Positions 25,801-32,954 of a stretch of DNA of 64,000 nt are shown here, one piece after another. Source of the stretch: Rheinheimera sp. (lineage in GTDB: Bacteria > Pseudomonadota > Gammaproteobacteria > Enterobacterales > Alteromonadaceae); contig NZ_JAUYGV010000008.1 in NCBI RefSeq assembly GCF_030690345.1, forward strand, positions 188,433 through 252,432, written 5' to 3'. Position numbers and translations under genes: made by a program. Under the pieces are notes generated by a model. The model was not told the origin of the DNA. It saw only the letters and a list, made by a program, of their open reading frames with translations, and ran no database searches. How positions within the stretch are numbered: position 1 is the stretch's first letter; each line of letters opens with the position of its first letter.

Positions 25801-25832
25801 GCCAGCAGAAATGCCGGCCTTTTGTTTTTCTG
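25801..25832. repeat. direct repeat copy 3: shortened terminator copy (island edge scar)
   Basis: This 32-base segment, beginning GCCAGCAGAAATGC, equals the ssrA terminator part of copies 1 and 2 with one base change in the stem (GCTGGC to GCCGGC). The tmRNA CCA-end portion is missing. It lies 160 bases before mlaA and marks where core-like base composition resumes. Confidence 0.7.
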
Positions 25833-25991
25833 TGGTTGCCACTTCCCCTGCTGCGTCCTATCCGCTGCAGCCACCGGCTATGTTATTACAAATTCTTAAT
25901 TTATTTACCGACCGGTTAACCTGAGGTTCTGTTATGGTGTGCTATAGCCTTACTTTCGGCACTTGTGCGCCGGATATCAGCGGAGTGTTTA

Positions 25992-26885
25992 ATGAAACCT
26001 GCAATCTTATTAACCGGGCTGTGTTTACTGACGCTGGCCGGTTGTGCTACCAAGCCGGTGCAACCTGAAGCTGTGCCGGTTGACGTTGCGCCGGCTGAGA
26101 CTACGCAACCAACAACCAAGCCTGTTGAGTTGTCGGCAACAGAGCAGCTTAGCAGCGGCAAAACCACCACTATTGAAACCTCCCAGGGCAGCATTGAAAT
26201 TCAGCCTACCGTGGTGGATATGGCCAACCGCGACGACCCCGAAACGCCGGCAGATGAAGCAGCAGAGCAATACAATGATCCGCTGGAGGGCTGGAACCGC
26301 GCCATATTCGGTTTTAACCATGTGGCCTACTCTTATGCCTTGATCCCGCTGGTAAAAGGCTACGAGTATGTGTTGCCGGATGTGGTACGCAGCAAAATAG
26401 GTAATGCCTTTCGCAATATCCGCGAGCCACTGAGCCTGCTAAACAACCTGGCTGCCGGTGAGGTAAAAGATGCCGGTACTAACCTTGGCCGCTTTTTAAT
26501 TAACAGCACAGTAGGCCTGTTGGGGTTGTTTGACCCGGCTAGCGCCTGGTTTAATTTACCGCCGGCAAAACAATCGCTGGCCGATACGCTGGCAGGCTAT
26601 GACGTAGGCCCGGGCCCTTATCTGGTGCTGCCTATCCTGGGACAGAATAATCTGCGCGGCTCTACTTCTGTAGTCAGCGAAGTGCTGCTGGACCCATTGC
26701 GCCAGGTTACCTCGACACCTGATACCTATTATTTGCAAGGCGTGGATGCCGTTGACAACTTTACTGACCGCGCCAGAGTGTACGAGACACTGTACCAGCA
26801 GGCGGACGACCCCTACCTGTATTTTCGCAATCAGTTTTTACAGGGAGTAAAGCGCGATGACGCCTTCAACAACCAAACAGAGTAA
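25992..26885 (+). CDS. mlaA: MlaA (VacJ) phospholipid-transport lipoprotein
   Basis: 297 residues from ATG 25992 with GGAG upstream; an earlier ATG at 25965 would precede the signal peptide with nine unlikely residues. The lipobox is LTLAGC (Cys18). After a Pro/Thr-rich linker to about residue 85 comes the MlaA domain (DPLEGWNRAIFGFNHVAYSY; RNIREPLSLLNNLAAGEVK; YDVGPGPYLVLPILGQNNLRG). MlaA removes misplaced phospholipids from the outer leaflet of the outer membrane. Its 3' end overlaps the next gene by 29 bases. Confidence 0.96.
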   Translation: MKPAILLTGLCLLTLAGCATKPVQPEAVPVDVAPAETTQPTTKPVELSATEQLSSGKTTTIETSQGSIEIQPTVVDMANRDDPETPADEAAEQYNDPLEGWNRAIFGFNHVAYSYALIPLVKGYEYVLPDVVRSKIGNAFRNIREPLSLLNNLAAGEVKDAGTNLGRFLINSTVGLLGLFDPASAWFNLPPAKQSLADTLAGYDVGPGPYLVLPILGQNNLRGSTSVVSEVLLDPLRQVTSTPDTYYLQGVDAVDNFTDRARVYETLYQQADDPYLYFRNQFLQGVKRDDAFNNQTE

Positions 26886-29283
26886 CGCTTGCTTCAGCGC
26901 CTGGCTGGCACAGCGCATTGTGCAGCTACGGCTGGCGATATTGCTGCTATTTACCGTACTGATCGGCGCCGCCGCATTTTTTGTGCAGCAGTTCCGCATT
27001 GATGCCTCGGCCGAAACCCTGCTGGTAAAAAACAATGCGCTGTACATTAAAACCCAGCAGGCCAATCAGCGTTTTTCACCGGACGAGTTTATTCTGGTGG
27101 CGTATAAACCGCGCAACGGCGAGCTGTTCAGTGCTGCAACGTTTGCCGATTTAACCACGCTAAGTGAGCAATACCGCAAACTGCCGCGGGTGCAAAGTGT
27201 TACCTCAATGCTCAACGTGCCGCTGCTTGCCGATGCGTCTGTGCTGACCACAGATGCCGATGTGTCAGCGCTTACCTGGCAACAGCAGCAGTACTCGCCG
27301 GCACAAATGCAACAGCTGCTGAGCAAGCACCCAATTTTTACCGATTTGCTGCTCAATAGCGCCGAAACCGCCGCCGCCATGCAGATTGTGTTTAAACCCG
27401 ACGCGCAATTAGTGGCGTTGGAGCGCGATATGCTGGCCATTGAGCAACACGCCTTGCAGCGTGAACTCAGTGCAGAAGAAGATGCAGCCCTGGCACAACT
27501 GCAAAAACAAGCAGACCCGCTGCGCCAGGCGCTGGTTAAGCAGCGGCAGCAGGAAATTGCGCAGATAGAACAGATTAACCAGCAGGTGCAGCAGCGCGCC
27601 CAAACCTTTAGTGGCGGCGCCTATGTGGTAGCACAGCATCTGGTGGATATTATCAGCAGCGATTTAACCGTGTTTGGCAGTGCCATCGCCATCATTATTG
27701 CCCTGCTGTTGTTGCTGCTGTACCGCAGCCTGCGCTGGGTACTGTTTCCGCTGTTAGCCTGTACGGTCAGCGTCTGGCTTACGCTTGGCCTGTTTGCACT
27801 GCTGGATATTCGCGCTACCGTTATCTCGGCCAACTTTATTGCGCTGCAGCTTATTTTAACCCTGGCGGTGATGATCCACCTTATCGGTGCCTATCGCGAC
27901 ATCGCCCGCAATAACAGCACGGCCAGCCAGCAGCAACGGGTAATAATGACGTTACAGCAAAAGCTGGCGCCCTGCTTTTACGCCGCTGTTACCACCTCAA
28001 TCGGCTTTGGCTCGTTAGTTTTCAGCGGTATTCAGCCGGTGGTTGATTTTGGCTTTATGATGCTGATTGCCATGCTGCTGACCATGAGTGTCAGCCTGCT
28101 GCTGTTCCCTGCTCTGCTTAGCCTGCTGAAAGCTAAAGCCGAAACCACCGACTACGCCATCCTCAGCCGTGTATTGCAGGCTGTCCGGCGTTTGGTAGCG
28201 CGTGCGCCGCTGCGTACGGCTTTTGCCGGCTTACTGCTATTTGCCCTGCTGCTGCCGGGCCTGGCGCAATTGAATGTGGAAAACAGCTTTATTAATTATT
28301 TTGCCAAAGATACCCAGGTATACCGCGAACTTAAGTTTATTGATCAGGAGTTTGGCGGTTCTACCCCGCTGGATATTGTTATTACCCTTGACCCGGCAAA
28401 AGCCAAAGCAGATTTACTGCTAAGCGCAGAGCAGTTTAATCAACTGCATCTGGCCCACGCTGTGGTGGCAGAATTTGCCGCCAGCGGTAATGTAACGTCG
28501 CTGGTTAATTTTACCACCCTGGCCAGCCAACTGAATGATGGCAAGCCGCTGACAGAGTATGAACTAAATTCTATTTACCTGTTGCTGGAGCAAAAGGTAG
28601 TTAACCAACTGGTGGGGGCTTACCTGGCCGAACAGCCGTTGCAGGTGCGTATTGCCAGCCGTATTCAGGACACGACAGAGGGGCTTAACCGCGAACTGCT
28701 GATGCAACAACTGCATCAGGATTTACAATCGGTGGGGCTGACAACCGAAGATTACAGCCTGACTAACCTGTTTGTACTGTATCAGGATATTTTATCGCGC
28801 CTGTTTGACTCGCAAATTATGACTTTAGGTTTGGTGTATCTGGCCATGGCCGTTCTTTTGCTGCTGATCTTCCGCTCGTTAAAAATTGCGCTGATAGCAT
28901 TGGTGCCGAATGTATGTACCACTCTGGGGATTCTGGGCCTGATTGGCTGGCTGGGTATTCCGCTGGATATTATGACCATTACCATCGCCGCCATTGCTAT
29001 GGGTATTGCCATTGATGACACCATTCACTTTGTACACAGCTATTTGCAAGCTCCGGCAGGTAAAGCTTTGCACTATGCCTTTGCCCATACCGGGCTGGCC
29101 ATGCTGTTTACTTCGGTGGTTATTGCCGCCGGTTTTGCCGTTTTTGGCTTTTCCGGCTTTTTACCCAGCGTGTATTTTGGCTTACTTACCGCCGCAGCCA
29201 TGCTAATGGCGCTGGCCGCCGATTTAACCATACTGCCGGCGTTGTTAAGCCGTTTTGTGCCACCGGCAACCAAGCCAGCCTGA
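26857..29283 (+). CDS. RND-superfamily (MMPL-type) membrane transporter
   Basis: 808 residues. Two symmetrical halves each have one span, a large periplasmic loop and a bundle of five spans (about 12 in all). Typical segments are the cluster near residue 270 (IAIIIALLLLLLYRS) and, in the second half, MGIAIDDTIHFVH, carrying the acidic residues for proton coupling. It overlaps mlaA by 29 bases, so the two are co-translated. MlaA and an MMPL-type exporter often neighbour each other in Alteromonadales and a role in lipid or hopanoid-like export is possible, but the substrate is unknown. The first loop holds a Gln/Glu-rich coiled segment (about 190-260). Confidence 0.9.
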   Translation: MTPSTTKQSNACFSAWLAQRIVQLRLAILLLFTVLIGAAAFFVQQFRIDASAETLLVKNNALYIKTQQANQRFSPDEFILVAYKPRNGELFSAATFADLTTLSEQYRKLPRVQSVTSMLNVPLLADASVLTTDADVSALTWQQQQYSPAQMQQLLSKHPIFTDLLLNSAETAAAMQIVFKPDAQLVALERDMLAIEQHALQRELSAEEDAALAQLQKQADPLRQALVKQRQQEIAQIEQINQQVQQRAQTFSGGAYVVAQHLVDIISSDLTVFGSAIAIIIALLLLLLYRSLRWVLFPLLACTVSVWLTLGLFALLDIRATVISANFIALQLILTLAVMIHLIGAYRDIARNNSTASQQQRVIMTLQQKLAPCFYAAVTTSIGFGSLVFSGIQPVVDFGFMMLIAMLLTMSVSLLLFPALLSLLKAKAETTDYAILSRVLQAVRRLVARAPLRTAFAGLLLFALLLPGLAQLNVENSFINYFAKDTQVYRELKFIDQEFGGSTPLDIVITLDPAKAKADLLLSAEQFNQLHLAHAVVAEFAASGNVTSLVNFTTLASQLNDGKPLTEYELNSIYLLLEQKVVNQLVGAYLAEQPLQVRIASRIQDTTEGLNRELLMQQLHQDLQSVGLTTEDYSLTNLFVLYQDILSRLFDSQIMTLGLVYLAMAVLLLLIFRSLKIALIALVPNVCTTLGILGLIGWLGIPLDIMTITIAAIAMGIAIDDTIHFVHSYLQAPAGKALHYAFAHTGLAMLFTSVVIAAGFAVFGFSGFLPSVYFGLLTAAAMLMALAADLTILPALLSRFVPPATKPA

Positions 29284-29287
29284 TGCA

Positions 29288-29317
29288 AAAAGCCGGCAAT
29301 ATTGCCGGCTCTGTTTT
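29288..29317. terminator. bidirectional terminator between the RND gene and ohr
   Basis: AGCCGGCAAT and ATTGCCGGCT (29291-29310) form a perfect 20-base palindrome, flanked by AAAA on one side and CTGTTTT on the other. Confidence 0.75.
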
Positions 29318-29330
29318 AGCTCTGCCAGGT

Positions 29331-29747
29331 TTATACGCTAACGTGTAAACGCACGTCGACATTGCTGCGGGTAGCGTTTGAATAAGGGCACACCTGGTGT
29401 GCTTTAGCTACTAAATCGTCTGCTGCGGCTTTATCCATGCCAGGCAGGCTGACGAATAAATCCACATCCAGGCCAAAGCCGCCTTCAATTTTACCGATAC
29501 CCACTTCTGCACGCAGGCTAAGATCTGCCGGCAGGGTTTGCTTGCTCTGGCCGGCAACAAACTTCATTGCACCGATAAAGCAGGCAGAATAACCGGCAGC
29601 AAATAACTGCTCGGGGTTAGTTGCACCGCCGCCACCACCTAACTCTTTTGGTGCGGCCAGTTTAACTTCTAATAAACCATCATTTGATTTAGCTGCACCA
29701 TCACGGCCGCCGGTTGACGTTACTACTGCTTTATAAAGAATATCCAT
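29331..29747 (-). CDS. ohr: Ohr, organic hydroperoxide resistance protein
   Basis: 138 residues. The two redox cysteines of the Ohr/OsmC family are at C56 (GYSACFIGA) and C120 (HQVCPYSNATR); the start MDILYKAVVTSTGGRDG is also typical. Ohr reduces organic peroxides with lipoylated proteins as electron donor in the cytoplasm. It is divergent from ohrR across 175 bases that contain a 16-base palindrome, the classical arrangement for OhrR control. An AGGA ribosome site lies 8 bases upstream. Confidence 0.97.
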   Translation of the reverse strand: MDILYKAVVTSTGGRDGAAKSNDGLLEVKLAAPKELGGGGGATNPEQLFAAGYSACFIGAMKFVAGQSKQTLPADLSLRAEVGIGKIEGGFGLDVDLFVSLPGMDKAAADDLVAKAHQVCPYSNATRSNVDVRLHVSV

Positions 29748-29808
29748 CGTTATTTCCTCAGTTAAGGTTAGTTGCCGTTAGCGAACATCTGCATAATAGC
29801 TACATTTA

Positions 29809-29824
29809 ATCTTGCGCGCAAGAT
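29809..29824. promoter_or_regulatory. OhrR operator candidate
   Basis: ATCTTGCGCGCAAGAT is a perfect 16-base palindrome centred in the ohr/ohrR gap, 62 bases before the ohr start. Placement and symmetry fit a MarR/OhrR-type dimer site; the regulator pairing is inferred. Confidence 0.65.
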
Positions 29825-29922
29825 AGTTGCATATAACTTTATTGCCTGAAATATAATTTGCGGTGCTATAACGTGGCCGGTTAAGTTTGCTACACTGGCG
29901 CAAAATTGCCGGATGAATACAG

Positions 29923-30372
29923 ATGAATAAAACCTTACCACTGGAAGAGCAGCTGTGCTTTGCGCTGTACAGTGCCTCTAATGCCGTAGTACGGCTGTAC
30001 CGGCCACTGCTGCAACCATTCGATCTTACCTATCCGCAGTACGTGGTACTGTTAGCCTTATGGCAACAAGATGATATCAGCCTGGGAGAACTGGGCAGTA
30101 AAACCCTGTTCGACTCCGGCACCTTAACGCCGCTGGTTAAAAAGCTGGAACTCAAAGGCTGGTTAAAGCGTATACCGTCAGCACAGGATGAACGGGTAAA
30201 AAAGGTTGTATTAACGGTTGCCGGAAAAAACCTGGAAACCAAGGTAGCTGCGGTAATGCCGGCGCTGCGCTGCCAAATTTCACTCAGCAACGAGCGCCTG
30301 ATTCAGCTGCGGGCGCTGGCAAGGCAGGTTCAGCAAGATATTCAACAGCTTGAACAGTGTGTTAGCGGCTAA
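29923..30372 (+). CDS. ohrR: OhrR, MarR-family organic peroxide sensor
   Basis: 149 residues. The reactive N-terminal cysteine is C12 (QLCFALYSASN), matching Cys15 of B. subtilis OhrR. The winged helix follows (LGELGSKTLFDSGTLTPLVKKLE, with wing DERVKK). Oxidation of the cysteine by organic peroxides releases it from DNA and turns on ohr. A further Cys is present near residue 117 (ALRCQIS), which could allow the two-cysteine mechanism seen in Xanthomonas-type OhrR. Confidence 0.95.
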   Translation: MNKTLPLEEQLCFALYSASNAVVRLYRPLLQPFDLTYPQYVVLLALWQQDDISLGELGSKTLFDSGTLTPLVKKLELKGWLKRIPSAQDERVKKVVLTVAGKNLETKVAAVMPALRCQISLSNERLIQLRALARQVQQDIQQLEQCVSG

Positions 30373-30705
30373 GCTCGAGCTAACGGGTTGCCATATTCCT
30401 GTTTCGGTGCCCGGCAACTGAATAACCGCTGAATAACATTTAATTACAGTCGTTAAAAAGTAAAGTTTTTTTCTTGCATTAAAATCATTACGTTAGCCTA
30501 AAAACCTTATAAAACGGCGCCTTCACGCCTTTTTCAGGTTTGACGTCAGCGCTAATCAAACGCATAGTAATTCCTGCCTGTGGTTTTGCAACGGAATTGA
30601 CTGCGTTTATACCCCCCGGATTTGGTGTTTTCAGGCATGAAGTTCACACAATGTACATATGACTGCCTGACAATAACGGCGGCATTAACCTTTTTGGGGC
30701 GCGCA
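30373..30705. other. gap after ohrR: no gene seen
   Basis: 333 bases, AT-rich in the middle. A weak stem with a T-run (GGCG...CGCC-TTTTT near 30515-30532) could end ohrR transcription. An in-frame extension of the next gene back to 30637 or 30622 is possible. Nothing else is recognisable. Confidence 0.4.
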
Positions 30706-31548
30706 ATGACTTTGCTTTCCGCAGTGCACGACACTGCTTTTATGCCATGGCTGGAACCGGCGCAAATACCTGTCAACCGGGCTGATACAGCGTTACAGTA
30801 TTTTTCGCATTTTTTTCAAGCCGCGCTTGCCCGCAGTGCCGCGCAGCAGCGCGACATCTTTCGTCTACGCCATAAGGTGTATTGTGAAGAAATGGCCTTT
30901 GAACCCTGCCGCGCGAACAAACTGGAACACGACAGTTTCGACCCGCGTTCTTTACATGCCTGCATCAAATATTGTGACAAAGATACCCTGGCCGGCACAG
31001 TCAGATTAATTACCTCAGAGAATAAAGACGAACTGCTGCCGATTGAGCAGTATTTTGGCCACTGCATTACTAATCCGGTACTAACACCGCATAATTTCGA
31101 CCGCCGCCATATTTGTGAAATATCCAGGTTGGCAGTGCCGGTGGAAATCCGCTGCAAACAAAGCGTGATGTCCAACGATCGCATGACAGGCCTGAATACG
31201 CGGGAAAGCCAGTGTCGCAGTGCCGTGGCGGTATCGTTGTACCTTCTTGCCATGCTGATGAGCCTGCAGTCAAAGCGGCACCATGTGTTTGTGATGATAG
31301 AACCGGCGCTGGCCAGAGTACTAAAGCGGATTGGCATTCATTTCCAGCAAATTGGCGATGTTATCCACTTTAACGGCAAGCGCGCGCCTTACTACATAGA
31401 CGCCAGAACCACTTACGACACCCTGCAACATGATTATGTCGAACTGGGTAAAGTATTGGCACAGCAGTTGTTTAACGAAAAAGCAGCAGCGGCACAAACA
31501 ACAGACAGCGCCGTTGCAGCTGAACTGTGCTTTAGTGCCGCCAGTTAA
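30706..31548 (+). CDS. PEP-CTERM/exosortase system-associated acyltransferase-like protein (GNAT fold)
   Basis: 280 residues from ATG 30706; earlier ATGs in frame at 30637 and 30622 cannot be excluded. It resembles the autoinducer-synthase-like acyltransferases named for PEP-CTERM/exosortase loci: IFRLRHKVYCEEMAFEP near residue 50 is the LuxI-like core, followed by CEISRLAV (about residue 138), and a conserved arginine/acidic set. Such enzymes are thought to make N-acyl amino acid-type products. No exosortase, PEP-CTERM protein or other partner is in this window, so the gene stands alone. It ends four bases before the end of anmK, which converges on it. Confidence 0.8.
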   Translation: MTLLSAVHDTAFMPWLEPAQIPVNRADTALQYFSHFFQAALARSAAQQRDIFRLRHKVYCEEMAFEPCRANKLEHDSFDPRSLHACIKYCDKDTLAGTVRLITSENKDELLPIEQYFGHCITNPVLTPHNFDRRHICEISRLAVPVEIRCKQSVMSNDRMTGLNTRESQCRSAVAVSLYLLAMLMSLQSKRHHVFVMIEPALARVLKRIGIHFQQIGDVIHFNGKRAPYYIDARTTYDTLQHDYVELGKVLAQQLFNEKAAAAQTTDSAVAAELCFSAAS

Positions 31549-31552
31549 TCAG

Positions 31553-32755
31553 TTAATCGGCAAAACTCACCTTGCCCATAGTAACGCCCGGTATGCCCTC
31601 ACGGGCATTGCTGAATTTTTGCTTACCGCCGACTAAACATTCATTCGCCAATACGGCAAATAATACCGCTTCTTTGGCGTCAGGGTTGATGCCCAAATCT
31701 GCTGTGGTTTTAATACTGACACCCGGCAGGGCCGCCTGAATTTGTGCCATTAACAGCGGGTTATGAATACCGCCGCCGCTGGCGTAAATAACAAACTTAT
31801 CCAGCTTTGCTGTAGTTTGCTTAATGGCGCTGATAATCATGTCGGCGCTAAAGCAGTTTAGCGTGGCCATAATATCGGCATGGCTTAACAGCTCTGTGCC
31901 GCTGAGCTGTTGCGCGCGCGCCAAATAAGCCAGGTTAAACACTTCCGGCCCGGTGGTTTTGGGGAAATCCAGCGCAAAAAAACCATCTTGTTTTAATGCG
32001 TCAAGTAAAGGCTCGCTTAGCTTACCGGCTTTAGCCAAGGCCGAGTCTGCATCAAAATACTGGCCAGGGTAATGCTGCTGAATAAACGCATCCATCATGG
32101 TATTGCCAGGGCCAATATCGCTGCTGAACACCGCTTCAGCGTCCAGCGTTTGCGGCAGCCAGGTAAAGTTAGCTATACCGCCGATATTCAGCATAATGCG
32201 GTTTTCTGCGCTGCTGCTAAACAATAAATAATCGCCGTATACCGCTAAAGGTGCGCCCTCGCCGCCGGCGGCAATGTGCTTTTGCCGGAAATCACTCAGG
32301 GTAATAATACCGCTGGCCATGGCTAAATGGTCACCATCGCCGATTTGCAACGTGGCATTGCCATAGTCGGCCAACTGATGCTGGCGCTTCGGGCAGTGAA
32401 AAATGGTTTGGCCGTGGCTGGCAATAATATCGACATCTGCTGCGCTTAACTGCCACTGTGCCAGGCATTGGTTAATCATGCGGCCGTGCTCCAGGCCTAT
32501 CCACGGGTTTAGCAAGGTTACCGCCTGCAAGTCTACCTCACGTTTGGAAAACACCGCCTTTACCCGCTGTTTGTAGCTGCTGTCGTAGTCTACCGTGGTG
32601 AATTGCAGCAGCTTAATGCCGGTGTTCAGGCCATCGCCGCTAAGTTCACACAAGGCCACATCGAGGCCATCAAGCGAGGTGCCGCTCATCAGGCCTATTA
32701 CCTTACGGCTGGGTTTGGCGGCAATAGCATACAACTGCTGAATATGACTGTGCAT
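31553..32755 (-). CDS. anmK: AnmK, anhydro-N-acetylmuramic acid kinase
   Basis: 400 residues. The phosphate-binding MSGTSLDGLD is at residues 23-32. Further ASKHA-kinase parts are ASHGQTIFH, the adenosine segment LNIGGIANFTWLP and DIGPGNTMMDAF. It converts 1,6-anhydro-MurNAc released from the cell wall into MurNAc-6-phosphate. MurQ, the next enzyme, is not in the window. It is divergent from a TonB receptor that is followed by a MurR-like regulator, which suggests a sugar-recovery cluster. Confidence 0.97.
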   Translation of the reverse strand: MHSHIQQLYAIAAKPSRKVIGLMSGTSLDGLDVALCELSGDGLNTGIKLLQFTTVDYDSSYKQRVKAVFSKREVDLQAVTLLNPWIGLEHGRMINQCLAQWQLSAADVDIIASHGQTIFHCPKRQHQLADYGNATLQIGDGDHLAMASGIITLSDFRQKHIAAGGEGAPLAVYGDYLLFSSSAENRIMLNIGGIANFTWLPQTLDAEAVFSSDIGPGNTMMDAFIQQHYPGQYFDADSALAKAGKLSEPLLDALKQDGFFALDFPKTTGPEVFNLAYLARAQQLSGTELLSHADIMATLNCFSADMIISAIKQTTAKLDKFVIYASGGGIHNPLLMAQIQAALPGVSIKTTADLGINPDAKEAVLFAVLANECLVGGKQKFSNAREGIPGVTMGKVSFAD

Positions 32756-32821
32756 AGGCGTTTCCTGTGATAGTTAAAACTGACAAGCAAACTGTAGCAT
32801 GAATAATTTATCCGACAACAG

Positions 32822-32848
32822 ATGCAAAGTAACTAAATAAAATTGCAT
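32822..32848. promoter_or_regulatory. inverted repeat in the anmK/TonB-receptor gap
   Basis: ATGCAA (32822-32827) and TTGCAT (32843-32848) pair across a 15-base AT-rich spacer between the two divergent genes. It could be the target of the nearby RpiR/MurR-like regulator. Six-base arms are short, so chance is possible. Confidence 0.3.
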
Positions 32849-32954
32849 AAAACGGTGCATTGGGTTATATATTCAGAAGAAAGCAAAATTAAATGTATAA
32901 AAAATTCATAAACCCTAACCCGACATTTTGCCCAGCAACAGGGAGTATACCCGG

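Larger units (their letters stand above)
21337..25832. mobile_element. probable remnant genomic island(s) at ssrA, no integrase left
   Basis: The stretch between ssrA and mlaA is bounded and divided by copies of the ssrA 3' end/terminator (21325, 23052, 25801). It is clearly richer in A and T than its surroundings, and it carries accessory-type genes: an orphan antitoxin, an FRG protein, an unknown small gene and a soluble/membrane pair. Two modules are suggested, 21383-23051 and 23111-25800. No integrase, transposase or phage structural gene is visible, so it is either degraded or mobilised in trans. The limits are inferred. Confidence 0.6.
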
